DNA of 64,000 nucleotides from Bradyrhizobium lablabi (GTDB lineage Bacteria; Pseudomonadota; Alphaproteobacteria; Rhizobiales; Xanthobacteraceae): contig NZ_JAFCLN010000005.1 in assembly GCF_018129385.1 (NCBI RefSeq), positions 248,001 to 312,000 on the forward strand. The letters run 5' to 3'. Position numbers and translations under genes: made by a program. The notes beneath the pieces were generated by a model. It made no database searches, was not told the origin of the DNA, and worked only from the letters and a program-made list of their open reading frames with translations. This document shows, in pieces, positions 51,376 through 59,957 of the stretch (position 1 is its first letter; each line of letters opens with the position of its first letter).

Positions 51376-52584
51376 TCAGTGCGGTTTATCAGGATGCCAT
51401 CCGAGTATGACGAGCATCACGAAGAATCCGACGACATAGGCGACCGCGATCGGCCAACCATGGGCGAGCCAGCGTCCGACCGATTTGGCTTCGGGATACA
51501 TGTTCGATAGCGCAACGCCGGCGGACGAGCCGAACCAGATCATCGAGCCGCCGAAGCCGACGGCGTAGGCGAGATAGCCCCAGTCATAGCCGCCCTGCTT
51601 CAGCGCGAGCGCGGTGAGCGGGATGTTGTCGAACACCGCCGAGACGAAGCCGAGGCCGAGTGCGGTTTGCCAGGACGGCGCGGGAAGCTTTTCGACCGGC
51701 ATCATCGAGGCCGCCGTCACCAGCGCGAGCAGGAACACGGTACCCTTGAAGGTCTCCGGCATCACCTTCCAGTCCGGCGCTCGCAGGCCTGCGGTGAGAA
51801 GAATGACCGCCCACACCGCAAGCCCGAGAACGGGCACGGTGTCGAGCAGATCAGGGAATTTCAGATTGGCGGTGATGTTGGCCGCGAGTGCGGCGACGAG
51901 AATAGCGGCGACGATGAAGACGCGCACCGTATCGATCTTCAATCCGCTCTGCGGGTTTTTGACGATGGGCGAAAACCGGTGCTGCTGGAGCGAGGCGGGC
52001 ACCGCGAACACCAGCATCGCGATGACGGCCGCGACATACGCTTCGACCACGGCGAGGGGACTGACGCCCGCGATCCACATCATGGTGGTGGTGGTGTCGC
52101 CGACCACGCTGCCGGAGCCGCCGGCATTGGAGGCCGCGACGATCGCGGCGAGATAGCCGATATGGACGTTGCCCTTGAACACATGCCGCGCCACCGTGCC
52201 GCCGATCAGGGCGGCCGCGATATTGTCGAGAAAGCTCGACAGCACGAATACGAGCACCAGCAGCGCGAGGCCGCCCTTCCAGTCGTCGGGCAGCAAGGCC
52301 GGCATCTCGTCGGGAATGCGGCTTTCCTCAAAGTGCCGCGACAGCAGTGCAAAGCCCATCAGCAGCAAGAACAGGTTCGCCAGCGTCACCCATTCATGCG
52401 CCATGTGATGGCCGAGGCCGGCAACGCCGGCGCCGTATTTGAAGCCGGTGAAGATCAGCTTGTAGACGACGATCGCAGCTAGCCCCGTCAGCGCGACCGG
52501 CAGCGTGTGGTGATGGAACAGCGCGACGCCGAGCAGCGTCAGCGCGAACAGGATGAAGTCGACGGGAATTCCAAACAGCAGCAC
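51376..52584 (-). CDS. Ion-transporter-superfamily permease (NhaD/citrate type)
   Basis: A 402-residue membrane protein with about eleven helices. SFLDNIAAALIGGTVARHVF and ASNAGGSGSVVGDTTTTMMW are the paired helical hairpins of the IT superfamily (NhaD, CitM, ArsB). The second half repeats them in GLGFVSAVFDNIPLTALALK and VGFGGSMIWFGSSAGVALSN. It could exchange Na+/H+ or carry a dicarboxylate. The start is GTG with GGAG 6 bases upstream. It is third in a minus-strand run SDR-esterase-permease (16 bases between it and the esterase). Confidence 0.85.
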   Translation of the reverse strand: MLLFGIPVDFILFALTLLGVALFHHHTLPVALTGLAAIVVYKLIFTGFKYGAGVAGLGHHMAHEWVTLANLFLLLMGFALLSRHFEESRIPDEMPALLPDDWKGGLALLVLVFVLSSFLDNIAAALIGGTVARHVFKGNVHIGYLAAIVAASNAGGSGSVVGDTTTTMMWIAGVSPLAVVEAYVAAVIAMLVFAVPASLQQHRFSPIVKNPQSGLKIDTVRVFIVAAILVAALAANITANLKFPDLLDTVPVLGLAVWAVILLTAGLRAPDWKVMPETFKGTVFLLALVTAASMMPVEKLPAPSWQTALGLGFVSAVFDNIPLTALALKQGGYDWGYLAYAVGFGGSMIWFGSSAGVALSNMYPEAKSVGRWLAHGWPIAVAYVVGFFVMLVILGWHPDKPH

Positions 52585-52600
52585 GGCCGCTCCGGTAGAT

Positions 52601-53545
52601 TCAGTTCAACGCTTTAAGCCAGGCGCTGATCTCGGTGACGGCGATATTCGCCTGATTGAGCAGTCTGCCCATGGTGAAGAAACCATGGAACTGACCGGGG
52701 AAGAAGCGGTAGGTGACCGGCACGCCAGCGGCCTTCAGCTTCTCCGCATAATCATTACCCTCGTCGCGCAGCGGATCGCCGCCCGCGACCAGCACATAGG
52801 CCGGCGGCAATCGGGCAAGCGTTTTCGCGCGCGCGGGCGAGGCGCGCCAGTCGGTCCCATCGGCATCGCCGAGATAATGGTTCTTGAACCACTTGATGAC
52901 GGAATGCGTGAGAAGGAGGCTTGTCTCTGCTTCCGAATGCGAGGGCGTGTTCATCGCGAAATCGGTAGCGGGATAGATCAGAAGCTGGCCCGCAAGCTTC
53001 GGCCCGTCGCCATCGCGCGCCGCGAGTGCAACGACGGCAGCGAGATTGCCGCCGGCGCTGTCGCCGCCGACCATCAGCCGCGCGGGGTCGATGCCGAGCT
53101 GTTTGGCATTGTCGGCCACCCATTGGGTGGCGGCGATGCTGTCTTCGACCGCGGCGGGATATTTGTGCTCGGGCGCGAGGCGATAGTCGACGGAGATCAC
53201 GATCAGCTCGCCTTCATGGGCGAGCTTGCGGCACACCACGTCGTGGGAATCGAGATTGCCGATCACCCAGCCGCCGCCGTGGAAGAACACCAGGCACGGC
53301 GAGAGGCCGTCCGTCTTGCGCAACGTCCTCGGCGTATAGATGCGCGCGGGGACCGATCCATGCGGGGCGGGGATCGCAAGCGGCTTTGCCGATTCAAGCT
53401 CGGGCGGCTCCGGATTGGTGGCGACGCGGCCGGCGAGGTAAAGCTCGCGCGCTTCTGCCGGCGTCACGGTTTCGAACGGCGGACGGCCGGCCTCCTGGAA
53501 TGCCTTGTAGACGGCAATGGAATCGGGATCGAGAACGACGGGCAT
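52601..53545 (-). CDS. HSL-family alpha/beta-hydrolase (esterase)
   Basis: A 314-residue enzyme of the hormone-sensitive-lipase group: oxyanion motif FFHGGGWVIGNLDSHD, nucleophile motif GGDSAGGNLAAVVALAA, Asp in GGDPLRDEGNDYAEKL and His in QFHGFFTMG. It hydrolyses short-chain esters of unknown identity. The ATG at 53545 is supported by AAAGG. It lies between an SDR gene and a permease gene on the same strand; a palindromic repeat separates it from the SDR, so common transcription is only possible. Confidence 0.92.
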   Translation of the reverse strand: MPVVLDPDSIAVYKAFQEAGRPPFETVTPAEARELYLAGRVATNPEPPELESAKPLAIPAPHGSVPARIYTPRTLRKTDGLSPCLVFFHGGGWVIGNLDSHDVVCRKLAHEGELIVISVDYRLAPEHKYPAAVEDSIAATQWVADNAKQLGIDPARLMVGGDSAGGNLAAVVALAARDGDGPKLAGQLLIYPATDFAMNTPSHSEAETSLLLTHSVIKWFKNHYLGDADGTDWRASPARAKTLARLPPAYVLVAGGDPLRDEGNDYAEKLKAAGVPVTYRFFPGQFHGFFTMGRLLNQANIAVTEISAWLKALN

Positions 53546-53560
53546 CGATAACCTTTCTGA

Positions 53561-53663
53561 CGTTGTCATTCCGGGATGCGCGCAGCGCAGACCCGGAATC
53601 TCGAGGTTCTCAGGTGAGCAAGTGCGCACCATAGTTCGATGCTGCGCATCGCCCCGGAAGGAC
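53561..53663. repeat. REP-like palindrome between SDR and esterase genes
   Basis: CGTTGTCATTCCGGGATGCG and CGCAGCGCAGACCCGGAATC form a stem, followed by CGATGCTGCGCATCG. It resembles other rhizobial intergenic palindromes. Confidence 0.7.
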
Positions 53664-53667
53664 ATTG

Positions 53668-54444
53668 CTACGCAGCGGTGCGGCCGCCATCGACGGTGTA
53701 ATGCGAGCCGGAGACGTAGCTGGCATCGTCGGAGGCGAGGAACGCGACGATCGCGGCCTCGGAGGCCTGGCCGAGCCGGCGCGCCGGAATGCGGTCGACG
53801 ATCCTGTCCATCGGCGGCGGCTCGTTGCCGCCGCTGCGGCCCTGTAGAATCGTCGAGAGCATGCGGCTGTCGATCATGCCGGGGCAAACGCAATTGACCC
53901 GCACGCCGGTGCCGGTGCATTCCCACGATGCGGTTTTGGTCAGCCCGATCACGGCGTGCTTGCTGGCGCTGTAGACCGCGATCTTCGGCGAGCCCATCAG
54001 GCCGGCGATCGAGGCGGTGTTGATGATGCTGCCCTTGTTCTGCTTCAGCATCACCGGCAGCACATGCTTCATGCCGAGGAAGACGCCGACGACGTTGACG
54101 TCGATGACTTTGCGAAAACTCTCCAGCGAATATTCCCAGATCGGCTTGATGTCGCCCTCGATGCCGGCGTTGTTGTAGAACACGTCGACGGTGCCGAACT
54201 TGTCGACGGCGGCGCGGACATAGTCGGCGACCTCGTCTTCACGCGTAACGTCGGCCTCGACGGTCAGCGCCTCGGCGGAGGCGGGGAGATCCTTGACGGC
54301 GGTCTTCAGGTCGGCGCCGCGTCGGTCGACCGCGACGATGCGGGCGCCGCGTTCGGCGAGAAGGCGGATGGTGGCGCTGCCGATGACCCCGGCAGCACCC
54401 GTGACGACGGCGACCTTGCCGTCCAGCCTGATCCGATCGGGCAT
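53668..54444 (-). CDS. Short-chain dehydrogenase/reductase (glucose/3-oxoacyl reductase-like)
   Basis: A 258-residue SDR. Cofactor motif TGAAGVIGSATIR, the NNAGIEGD motif, active-site Ser in SIINTASIAGLMGSP and YSASKHAVIGLTKTA, ending in SHYTVDGGRTAA. It uses NAD(P)H; the substrate is unknown. It is the first gene of a run toward the esterase and the ion-transporter gene. No clear ribosome site was seen. Confidence 0.92.
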   Translation of the reverse strand: MPDRIRLDGKVAVVTGAAGVIGSATIRLLAERGARIVAVDRRGADLKTAVKDLPASAEALTVEADVTREDEVADYVRAAVDKFGTVDVFYNNAGIEGDIKPIWEYSLESFRKVIDVNVVGVFLGMKHVLPVMLKQNKGSIINTASIAGLMGSPKIAVYSASKHAVIGLTKTASWECTGTGVRVNCVCPGMIDSRMLSTILQGRSGGNEPPPMDRIVDRIPARRLGQASEAAIVAFLASDDASYVSGSHYTVDGGRTAA

Positions 54445-54671
54445 TTTTCAGTGTTTCCCCTGTTTCTTCCGGTTGCATCCGGATTGTGCCGACGCGGCGG
54501 GACCGCGCGTTCCAAAATGGACTATTTCATCTGGGAACGGCCGTGGCCAGAGGCCCCAGGCCGCAGGAAACCGCCCTTTCCCCGCCCTATTTGGCGTGTT
54601 AACCGGAGGACACGCGAGCGGCCGATAAAGGTAAGATGTCGCGAGCCCGATTCGCCTGCTAAAGCCGCGAG

Positions 54672-55691
54672 ATGTTTCGAACCATTGCGCCGACTGTTCT
54701 TGCGGCTTTTGTGGCCGCCCTTGTGATCGCGGCTGCGCCCCCGGCGCAGGCGCAGATCGGCAATATCTTCTCCGATCCCCCGCTGCGTCCGCCCGGCGCG
54801 ATTCCGCGCGGCCAGCAGCCGCCGCAGCAGGTGCCCGACGACGACGAGGAGGTGCCGGAACTGCCGCGCGGCCGCCTACTGCCCAGCCGTCCGCCGCCGG
54901 GGGGAGGCGCGCCGCCGCCCGGCGCCTACCAGTCGCAGCCGCTACCGCCGCCGCCGGGGAGTCAGCAAAATACCCAGCCGGGGATTGCGGTCGCACCGCC
55001 GCAGCCGCGCGATCCCAATGTCGCCAACGCACCGCCCGGTGTCACGACGCCGCCGGGCGCCCAGCCGCTGCCGGGTGTGGCGCCGGGCCAGCGCCAACCG
55101 AGGGGCGCGCCAGGGCAAGCGAACGTGCCGCAATCGCCGGCCACCTTGCAGCCGGGCGATGAGGTCGTCACCGAGCCGCCGGCGACCAAGATCACCAACA
55201 AGAAGGCGACCTTCTCCGGGCTCGACAAGATCACCGGCCGCATCATCAATTTCGACGAGGATATCGGCGAGACCGTGCAGTTCGGCGCGCTGCGGGTGAA
55301 GACCAGCGCCTGCTACACGCGCCCGTCGACCGAAGCGGCCAATACCGACGCCTTCGTCGAGGTCGACGAGATCACGCTACAGGGCGAGGTGAAGCGGATC
55401 TTTTCCGGCTGGATGTATGCGGCGAGCCCCGGCCTGCATGGCGTCGAGCATCCCGTCTACGACATCTGGCTGACCGATTGTAAGGGGCCCGACCAGACCA
55501 TCGTCAGCGCAGCGCCCGAAGCGCCAAAACCGCCGCCTCCGCCGGCGCAACAAAAGCGTCCGCCGCCGAAGCAGCAGGCTGCGCCCCGTCCGCTGCCGCC
55601 GCCGGGATACCAGCAGCAGCCGCAAGCGCCGCCGCCTCCACCGCCGCAACAGCGGCCGGGTGGATTGTTCGGCGGGCTGTTCGGGAATTAG
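54672..55691 (+). CDS. DUF2155 exported protein
   Basis: A 339-residue protein. Signal peptide (PTVLAAFVAALVIAAAPPAQ) is followed by a long Pro/Gln-rich linker and a DUF2155 domain: TKITNKKATFSGLDKITGRI, VQFGALRVKTSACYTRPSTE, FVEVDEITLQGEVKRIFSGW and ASPGLHGVEHPVYDIWLTDC. It ends in another Pro-rich tail. DUF2155 proteins are alphaproteobacterial and of unknown function; the two cysteines may pair. I believe relatives encode it near aat and NDUFA12; here aat is 6 kb away. Confidence 0.88.
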   Translation: MFRTIAPTVLAAFVAALVIAAAPPAQAQIGNIFSDPPLRPPGAIPRGQQPPQQVPDDDEEVPELPRGRLLPSRPPPGGGAPPPGAYQSQPLPPPPGSQQNTQPGIAVAPPQPRDPNVANAPPGVTTPPGAQPLPGVAPGQRQPRGAPGQANVPQSPATLQPGDEVVTEPPATKITNKKATFSGLDKITGRIINFDEDIGETVQFGALRVKTSACYTRPSTEAANTDAFVEVDEITLQGEVKRIFSGWMYAASPGLHGVEHPVYDIWLTDCKGPDQTIVSAAPEAPKPPPPPAQQKRPPPKQQAAPRPLPPPGYQQQPQAPPPPPPQQRPGGLFGGLFGN

Positions 55692-55737
55692 GACAAGCGC
55701 CGCTCTGCCCCTGTGAGGTTCGATCCGAGCCTCTCTA

Positions 55738-57096
55738 TCACGAGCTTGAATGGCGCTTGATACCTGGCGGCACCTTACCATCGGAACGCTCGACCCATTC
55801 AAAGGCTTCTCGGCCCCACCGGATCACCGACTCGTCATCCAATGACGGATCGAACAGGTTCCAGCGATAGGCGTCGTAAGCGTCGCCGGTGGTGCACCCA
55901 TCGAGGTAAGGCCGTCCCGAAGGGACCGACCACAAGTCCGGTTCGCTCCCAGGAGATCGAAAAGGCGGAATGGGTATACCGCGCAACTGCTCCGACGAGA
56001 GATCTTGCTCGTAGTAACGTGCGAGACCGAGGAGCAGGTCGGCGCATTCCGCCGCATGATCGTAGCTACCGATCATGTGCCCAAGCCAGTGTGGGGAGAG
56101 TGCGTCAGCGTCGGGTGGGACATTCATCGTGCGGGCCAGCGCGGACCGGACACGGCCGCTGGCAAAATTGCCGAGGCCCTGACAGGCGACGGCAATCGCT
56201 ACCATGAGATGGGTCTGCAGTCGGCTGAGGAAGAGAAATTGGCGTTGGTTGCGCGCCTGCCGGCCCTGAGTTCCGCCGCCTATGATGCGGTTCTCCGGCA
56301 GCGCTCGGATATTGTCCCAGTCAATCGACGGATTGGCGTACCGCGCAAGCTTCAGCTTGGTCGGATCACGGAGCAGCCAATTCGGCTGCGATCTCGTGTT
56401 GGCGTATCGATGCTCATAAGCGGCGAGGATGTCCGCGGTACTCGCATCCGTTCGCTTCGCGTCGGCGATATAGCATTCCTGAATCAGCGTCTCGAACGTG
56501 TAGAAGAACGCGATTTGCGTATCGACGATGTAGGCGGGTTGAGACGCATCACGCTCGCACCAGGTCTGGCCGATAATGCTGAACGGCGTTAGCGCGTAAG
56601 CCGCGTGGTACTTGTAGCCGGGAACGCGGCGCTCCGGAAACCGCGCCAAGCCAGTGACGATTTCGGCAAATCGAGATGGTTCGCCGTCCCACCGTCCGAC
56701 ATGCCGAATCCGAAAATTCGCCATCTCCCGGCGAGGCGGCGGACGGAAGTCGAGCCCAGCATAGCGCCTCGGCAGCGTCAGGGCGCACCTGACGTCGTAG
56801 TCGAAATACCCATCGCTCATGCCTGACATGGCGACCTGTTCGCCAGAGTCTCGGCCAGGCCGCACCCCGAGCGGCCAGCCCGCGCCCTCGTACACGACCA
56901 GCGGCGGATCAAAACGAAGATAGTCCGACAACGAGACGAATTCCGAGGACAGCCACACGCGGGGGTCGTCGCTGAACAGGGGGATGCTGGCATTCGGGTG
57001 AGGTGGAGGCGAGGGCCTCGGTATGCCAGGACGCTGCTCGCGTTCGACAAGAAGTGCTTGGGTCTTGGGTAGATCGAAGGGCGGACGTTCCGGCAT
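55738..57096 (-). CDS. Protein of unknown function (452 aa)
   Basis: A 452-residue soluble protein I do not recognise. An N-terminal Pro-rich start (MPERPPFDLPKTQALLVERE) is followed by a region rich in aromatic and Arg residues (YFDYDVRCALTLPRRYAGLD, IGQTWCERDASQPAYIVDTQ). A middle part contains NRIIGGGTQGRQARNQRQFL, then a helical stretch (THLMVAIAVACQGLGNFASG) and a C-terminal ESVIRWGREAFEWVERSDG. No signal peptide, no catalytic motif that I can name. Its base composition is slightly lower in G+C than the core genes. It lies next to the amidase, with no coupling. Confidence 0.7.
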   Translation of the reverse strand: MPERPPFDLPKTQALLVEREQRPGIPRPSPPPHPNASIPLFSDDPRVWLSSEFVSLSDYLRFDPPLVVYEGAGWPLGVRPGRDSGEQVAMSGMSDGYFDYDVRCALTLPRRYAGLDFRPPPRREMANFRIRHVGRWDGEPSRFAEIVTGLARFPERRVPGYKYHAAYALTPFSIIGQTWCERDASQPAYIVDTQIAFFYTFETLIQECYIADAKRTDASTADILAAYEHRYANTRSQPNWLLRDPTKLKLARYANPSIDWDNIRALPENRIIGGGTQGRQARNQRQFLFLSRLQTHLMVAIAVACQGLGNFASGRVRSALARTMNVPPDADALSPHWLGHMIGSYDHAAECADLLLGLARYYEQDLSSEQLRGIPIPPFRSPGSEPDLWSVPSGRPYLDGCTTGDAYDAYRWNLFDPSLDDESVIRWGREAFEWVERSDGKVPPGIKRHSSS

Positions 57097-57265
57097 CTAT
57101 GGCGACCTTATGCGGCGAGACGGTCGTGCCAGCATATCAGACAAGGGCCGCAACGCTGGAGCGAACAAATGGCCAGCACGCGTGCACCGGCCATTTGGTA
57201 AATGATTTCGATCCCCGATCCATAAGTTCGCGCCAGCCCCAATTCTCTTATATCAAGCTCCGAGA

Positions 57266-58633
57266 TCAAACGCCTTCCGGCTGAGCCAGATGCCATTGCG
57301 TCGCCGTTTGGAACGCGCGTGCGATATCCAACGCGAGGTCGTCCTCATGGCCGGCGCAGATGATCTGTAGCGACGTCGGCAATCCCTCGGACATGCCGTT
57401 CGGCACGGCCACGGCACATCGCTCCATGAGATTCACCGGGCGCGTGAAATGGCCCGGATTGAATTTTGTGGTTTCGACCTCGGACACCGGGATTGCCGTC
57501 GTCGGAGTTGTCGGGGTCAGATAGGCGTCGAAGCCTTCGAGCGCCTTGTCGAATGTGGCTCTTGATCGCTCGCGCTCGCGCAGCAGGGCCAGATAGTCGC
57601 CGCCGAACAGCTTTCGTCCGGCACGAAAGCGGCCGCGGACCTGCTCGTCCAGGGGGACGCTGTCATCGTCGATCATGTCAGGCTTGAACGAATAACCCTC
57701 CATGGCGAGCATGGCGGAAGCCATCTCCGTAAAGACGGAAAGGTCGGGCATGTCAGGAACCGCGGCAATTTCGGCGCCCAGCGCTTCCAACTCGCGCAAC
57801 GATTGATCGTAGGCACGCAAAACCCCTTCGGTGACGACCGCGCGTTCGACGTCCGAGATCATCCCAAATCGCAGGCCCTTCAGGCTGCCTTGCCGAAGAA
57901 GCCGTCGCGAGCGCTGACGCTCGCTCGGGGAGCGCAGCAAGTCGAATATCAGGGCGGCATCCTCTGCCGAGCGCGCAATCGGCCCGATTGTATCAAGCGT
58001 TGTGCTGAGCGGGATGACGTTATCAGTGGCCACGACTCCGACCGTGGTCTTCAGACCCGTCAGCCCGCAAAAGGATGAGGGAATGCGGATCGATCCTCCG
58101 GTGTCGCTGCCGACGGCCCACGGCGCCATGCGCGTTGCGACGGCGACCGCGGAGCCGCTGCTCGATCCGCCCGGCGTCCTGTGTTGTTTGCGGTCCCATG
58201 GATTTCGAGGCGCGCCCAGATGCTGGTTGGTGCCCCACGCGCCAAATGCGAACTCGACGGTGTGGGTCTTGCCGAGGATGATGAGGCCGCTGCCGACAAG
58301 GCGCTGAACAAATGACGCCGTGGCGGTGGATACGCGTTCACGCCAGGCCATCGAGCCGCCTGTTGTGATTTTTCCCTTTACGTCGACGATGTCCTTCAAC
58401 CCGAAGGGCAGGCCGTGGAAAGCCCCGAGCGAATGACCCGAGCGTCTGGCCAGATCCGCGGCTTCTGCCGCCATCCGCGCTTCCCGGGAGTACACGTCGA
58501 TATAGGCGTGATTGAATGTATCGCTGCGCTCGATATTGGCGAGATAGCTGTCGACGAGTTCGACGGCCGACAGATTGCCGGACGCAAACTGCTTCGTGAT
58601 CTCGGCCACCGTCATTTGCGATAGATTACTCAC
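57266..58633 (-). CDS. Amidase signature family enzyme
   Basis: A 455-residue amidase: catalytic Lys 80 in GLPFGLKDIVDVKGKIT, cis-Ser cluster 157-159 in RTPGGSSSGSAVAVATRMA and nucleophile Ser 181 in GSDTGGSIRIPSSFCGLTGL. It hydrolyses an amide, or acts as an allophanate/indole-acetamide-like hydrolase; GatA is unlikely since no GatB/C is nearby. The start is GTG with AGAGGGG upstream. It is divergent from a LysR regulator across a region with a perfect 7-7-7 palindrome, and its catabolic role likely ties to the following binding protein. Confidence 0.92.
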   Translation of the reverse strand: MSNLSQMTVAEITKQFASGNLSAVELVDSYLANIERSDTFNHAYIDVYSREARMAAEAADLARRSGHSLGAFHGLPFGLKDIVDVKGKITTGGSMAWRERVSTATASFVQRLVGSGLIILGKTHTVEFAFGAWGTNQHLGAPRNPWDRKQHRTPGGSSSGSAVAVATRMAPWAVGSDTGGSIRIPSSFCGLTGLKTTVGVVATDNVIPLSTTLDTIGPIARSAEDAALIFDLLRSPSERQRSRRLLRQGSLKGLRFGMISDVERAVVTEGVLRAYDQSLRELEALGAEIAAVPDMPDLSVFTEMASAMLAMEGYSFKPDMIDDDSVPLDEQVRGRFRAGRKLFGGDYLALLRERERSRATFDKALEGFDAYLTPTTPTTAIPVSEVETTKFNPGHFTRPVNLMERCAVAVPNGMSEGLPTSLQIICAGHEDDLALDIARAFQTATQWHLAQPEGV

Positions 58634-58800
58634 CGGGCGCGCCCCTCTTTTTGTTGGACGAAGCCTTCTTGTTCTTCGTCGGAAAACTGCCGCGCCGCGT
58701 TAATAGCGTGCATCACCCACATTTTTCAAATCCGGCAGAAGCTTGCTTGCGCGCAGATTGAGCAGCCAAAGCGCACATGGCGGGCATACGCGCGGCGATA

Positions 58801-58829
58801 TTGATAGGTCAAATATGCCAAGTTACAAA
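58801..58829 (+). promoter_or_regulatory. Candidate promoter of the LysR gene
   Basis: TTGATA (58801-58806) and TACAAA (58824-58829) separated by 17 bases; start region upstream of the LysR gene. A+T-rich context supports it. Confidence 0.4.
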
Positions 58830-58831
58830 AT

Positions 58832-58852
58832 TTCATAAATGAGAATTATGAA
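58832..58852. promoter_or_regulatory. Candidate LysR operator, perfect 7-7-7 palindrome
   Basis: TTCATAA, seven-base spacer ATGAGAA, TTATGAA: perfect dyad symmetry with the CATAA-N7-TTATG shape of LysR-type sites (T-N11-A). It lies 21 bases upstream of the LysR start, between the divergent amidase and LysR genes. It may autoregulate lysR and control the amidase. Confidence 0.7.
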
Positions 58853-58872
58853 TTATCGGGAGGTGAGGTGCC

Positions 58873-59799
58873 ATGCGAGCCAGACAAGGATTAGTCGGCA
58901 ATATGGAGTTACGGCACCTCCGCTATTTCCTGGTCACCGCGGAGGAGATGCATTTCGGGCGTGCTGCCGAACGTCTGGGTATCGCTCAACCAGGTCTAAG
59001 CCAGCAGATTCAGGCGCTGGAGCGAATAGTCGGAACGCCGCTGTTCGATCGAACAAAGCGCGCCGTACAACTGACGCTGGCTGGCGAGATTTTGGCGAGC
59101 GAGGCGCGGAAGACGATTGCCCAGTCGGAAATGGCTCTCCTCGCCACGCGGCAGGCGGGGCGGGGTGAAGTTGGCCGGATCGCCGTTGGCTATGTCGGAT
59201 CGGCCGCGTACACCGGCATCCTGACCAGGGTCATCAACAAGTTTCGCGAGGATTATCCGGATGTCGAGCTCCAGATCTCCGAGATGGAGATGCTGGAGCA
59301 GCTCAGCCAGATCAGCAACGGAAAGCTGGATATCTGCTTTATCCGCCCGCCAGTGCCATTGCCGGTCGGGATAACCAGTGTTGAAGTCCTGCAAGAGCGC
59401 CTGTCGATTGCGATACCGTCAACTCACCCGCTCGCCTCGCGTGAACGCGTCCCGCTGGCGGCGTTCAACTCCGATATCTTCATCACGCCGCGTCACCCGC
59501 CGGGCGTCAGCTTTCACAAGTACACAACGCAGGCTTGCCAGGCCGCCGGATTTTTCCCCCGGCTGGGGCCGCAGGTGAGGGATTTCGTCACCATCACAAG
59601 CATGGTCTCGATCGGGTTGGGCGTGGCGCTGGTCCCGCAGTCCGTGAAGTGCATTCAACTGCCGGACGTGCGGTTCAAGCAGATCGTCGGCAAGCCAATA
59701 TACGCCGAGTTGGCGGTTGCCTTCCGTCGCAGCGAGCCATCGCCCGCGGCGCGTGCCTTTGCGCAAAATGTCCGGCGGTTTGCCGCGCCACATCGGTGA
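58873..59799 (+). CDS. LysR-type transcriptional regulator
   Basis: A 308-residue regulator: N-terminal winged helix-turn-helix (LRHLRYFLVTAEEMHFGRAA, RLGIAQPGLSQQIQALERIV) and a periplasmic-binding-like effector domain (GRIAVGYVGSAAYTGILTRV onward). It is divergent from the amidase and lies upstream of the binding-protein and cupin genes, so it probably governs all three. The ATG at 58873 has GGGAGGTGAGG upstream; MELRHLRYF at 58903 is the shorter, typical LysR start. The effector is unknown. Confidence 0.92.
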   Translation: MRARQGLVGNMELRHLRYFLVTAEEMHFGRAAERLGIAQPGLSQQIQALERIVGTPLFDRTKRAVQLTLAGEILASEARKTIAQSEMALLATRQAGRGEVGRIAVGYVGSAAYTGILTRVINKFREDYPDVELQISEMEMLEQLSQISNGKLDICFIRPPVPLPVGITSVEVLQERLSIAIPSTHPLASRERVPLAAFNSDIFITPRHPPGVSFHKYTTQACQAAGFFPRLGPQVRDFVTITSMVSIGLGVALVPQSVKCIQLPDVRFKQIVGKPIYAELAVAFRRSEPSPAARAFAQNVRRFAAPHR

Positions 59800-59957
59800 G
59801 AACGCATCGATAAGTTAAACCTATTGAAAAAATCAAACTGGCGCATTGAAACAATCGAATCCCGCGGACGATACTGCCGATCGGTGATCTGGCCACCGCG
59901 GGCGATTCATCGGTGGCAAAGCAGGCGGCAGAAGACCGCTGAGGAAGGAAACGAACC

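Noticed and set aside
57266..58633. GatA subunit of the amidotransferase
   Set aside because: No GatB or GatC nearby, and the LysR/binding-protein context fits a catabolic amidase.
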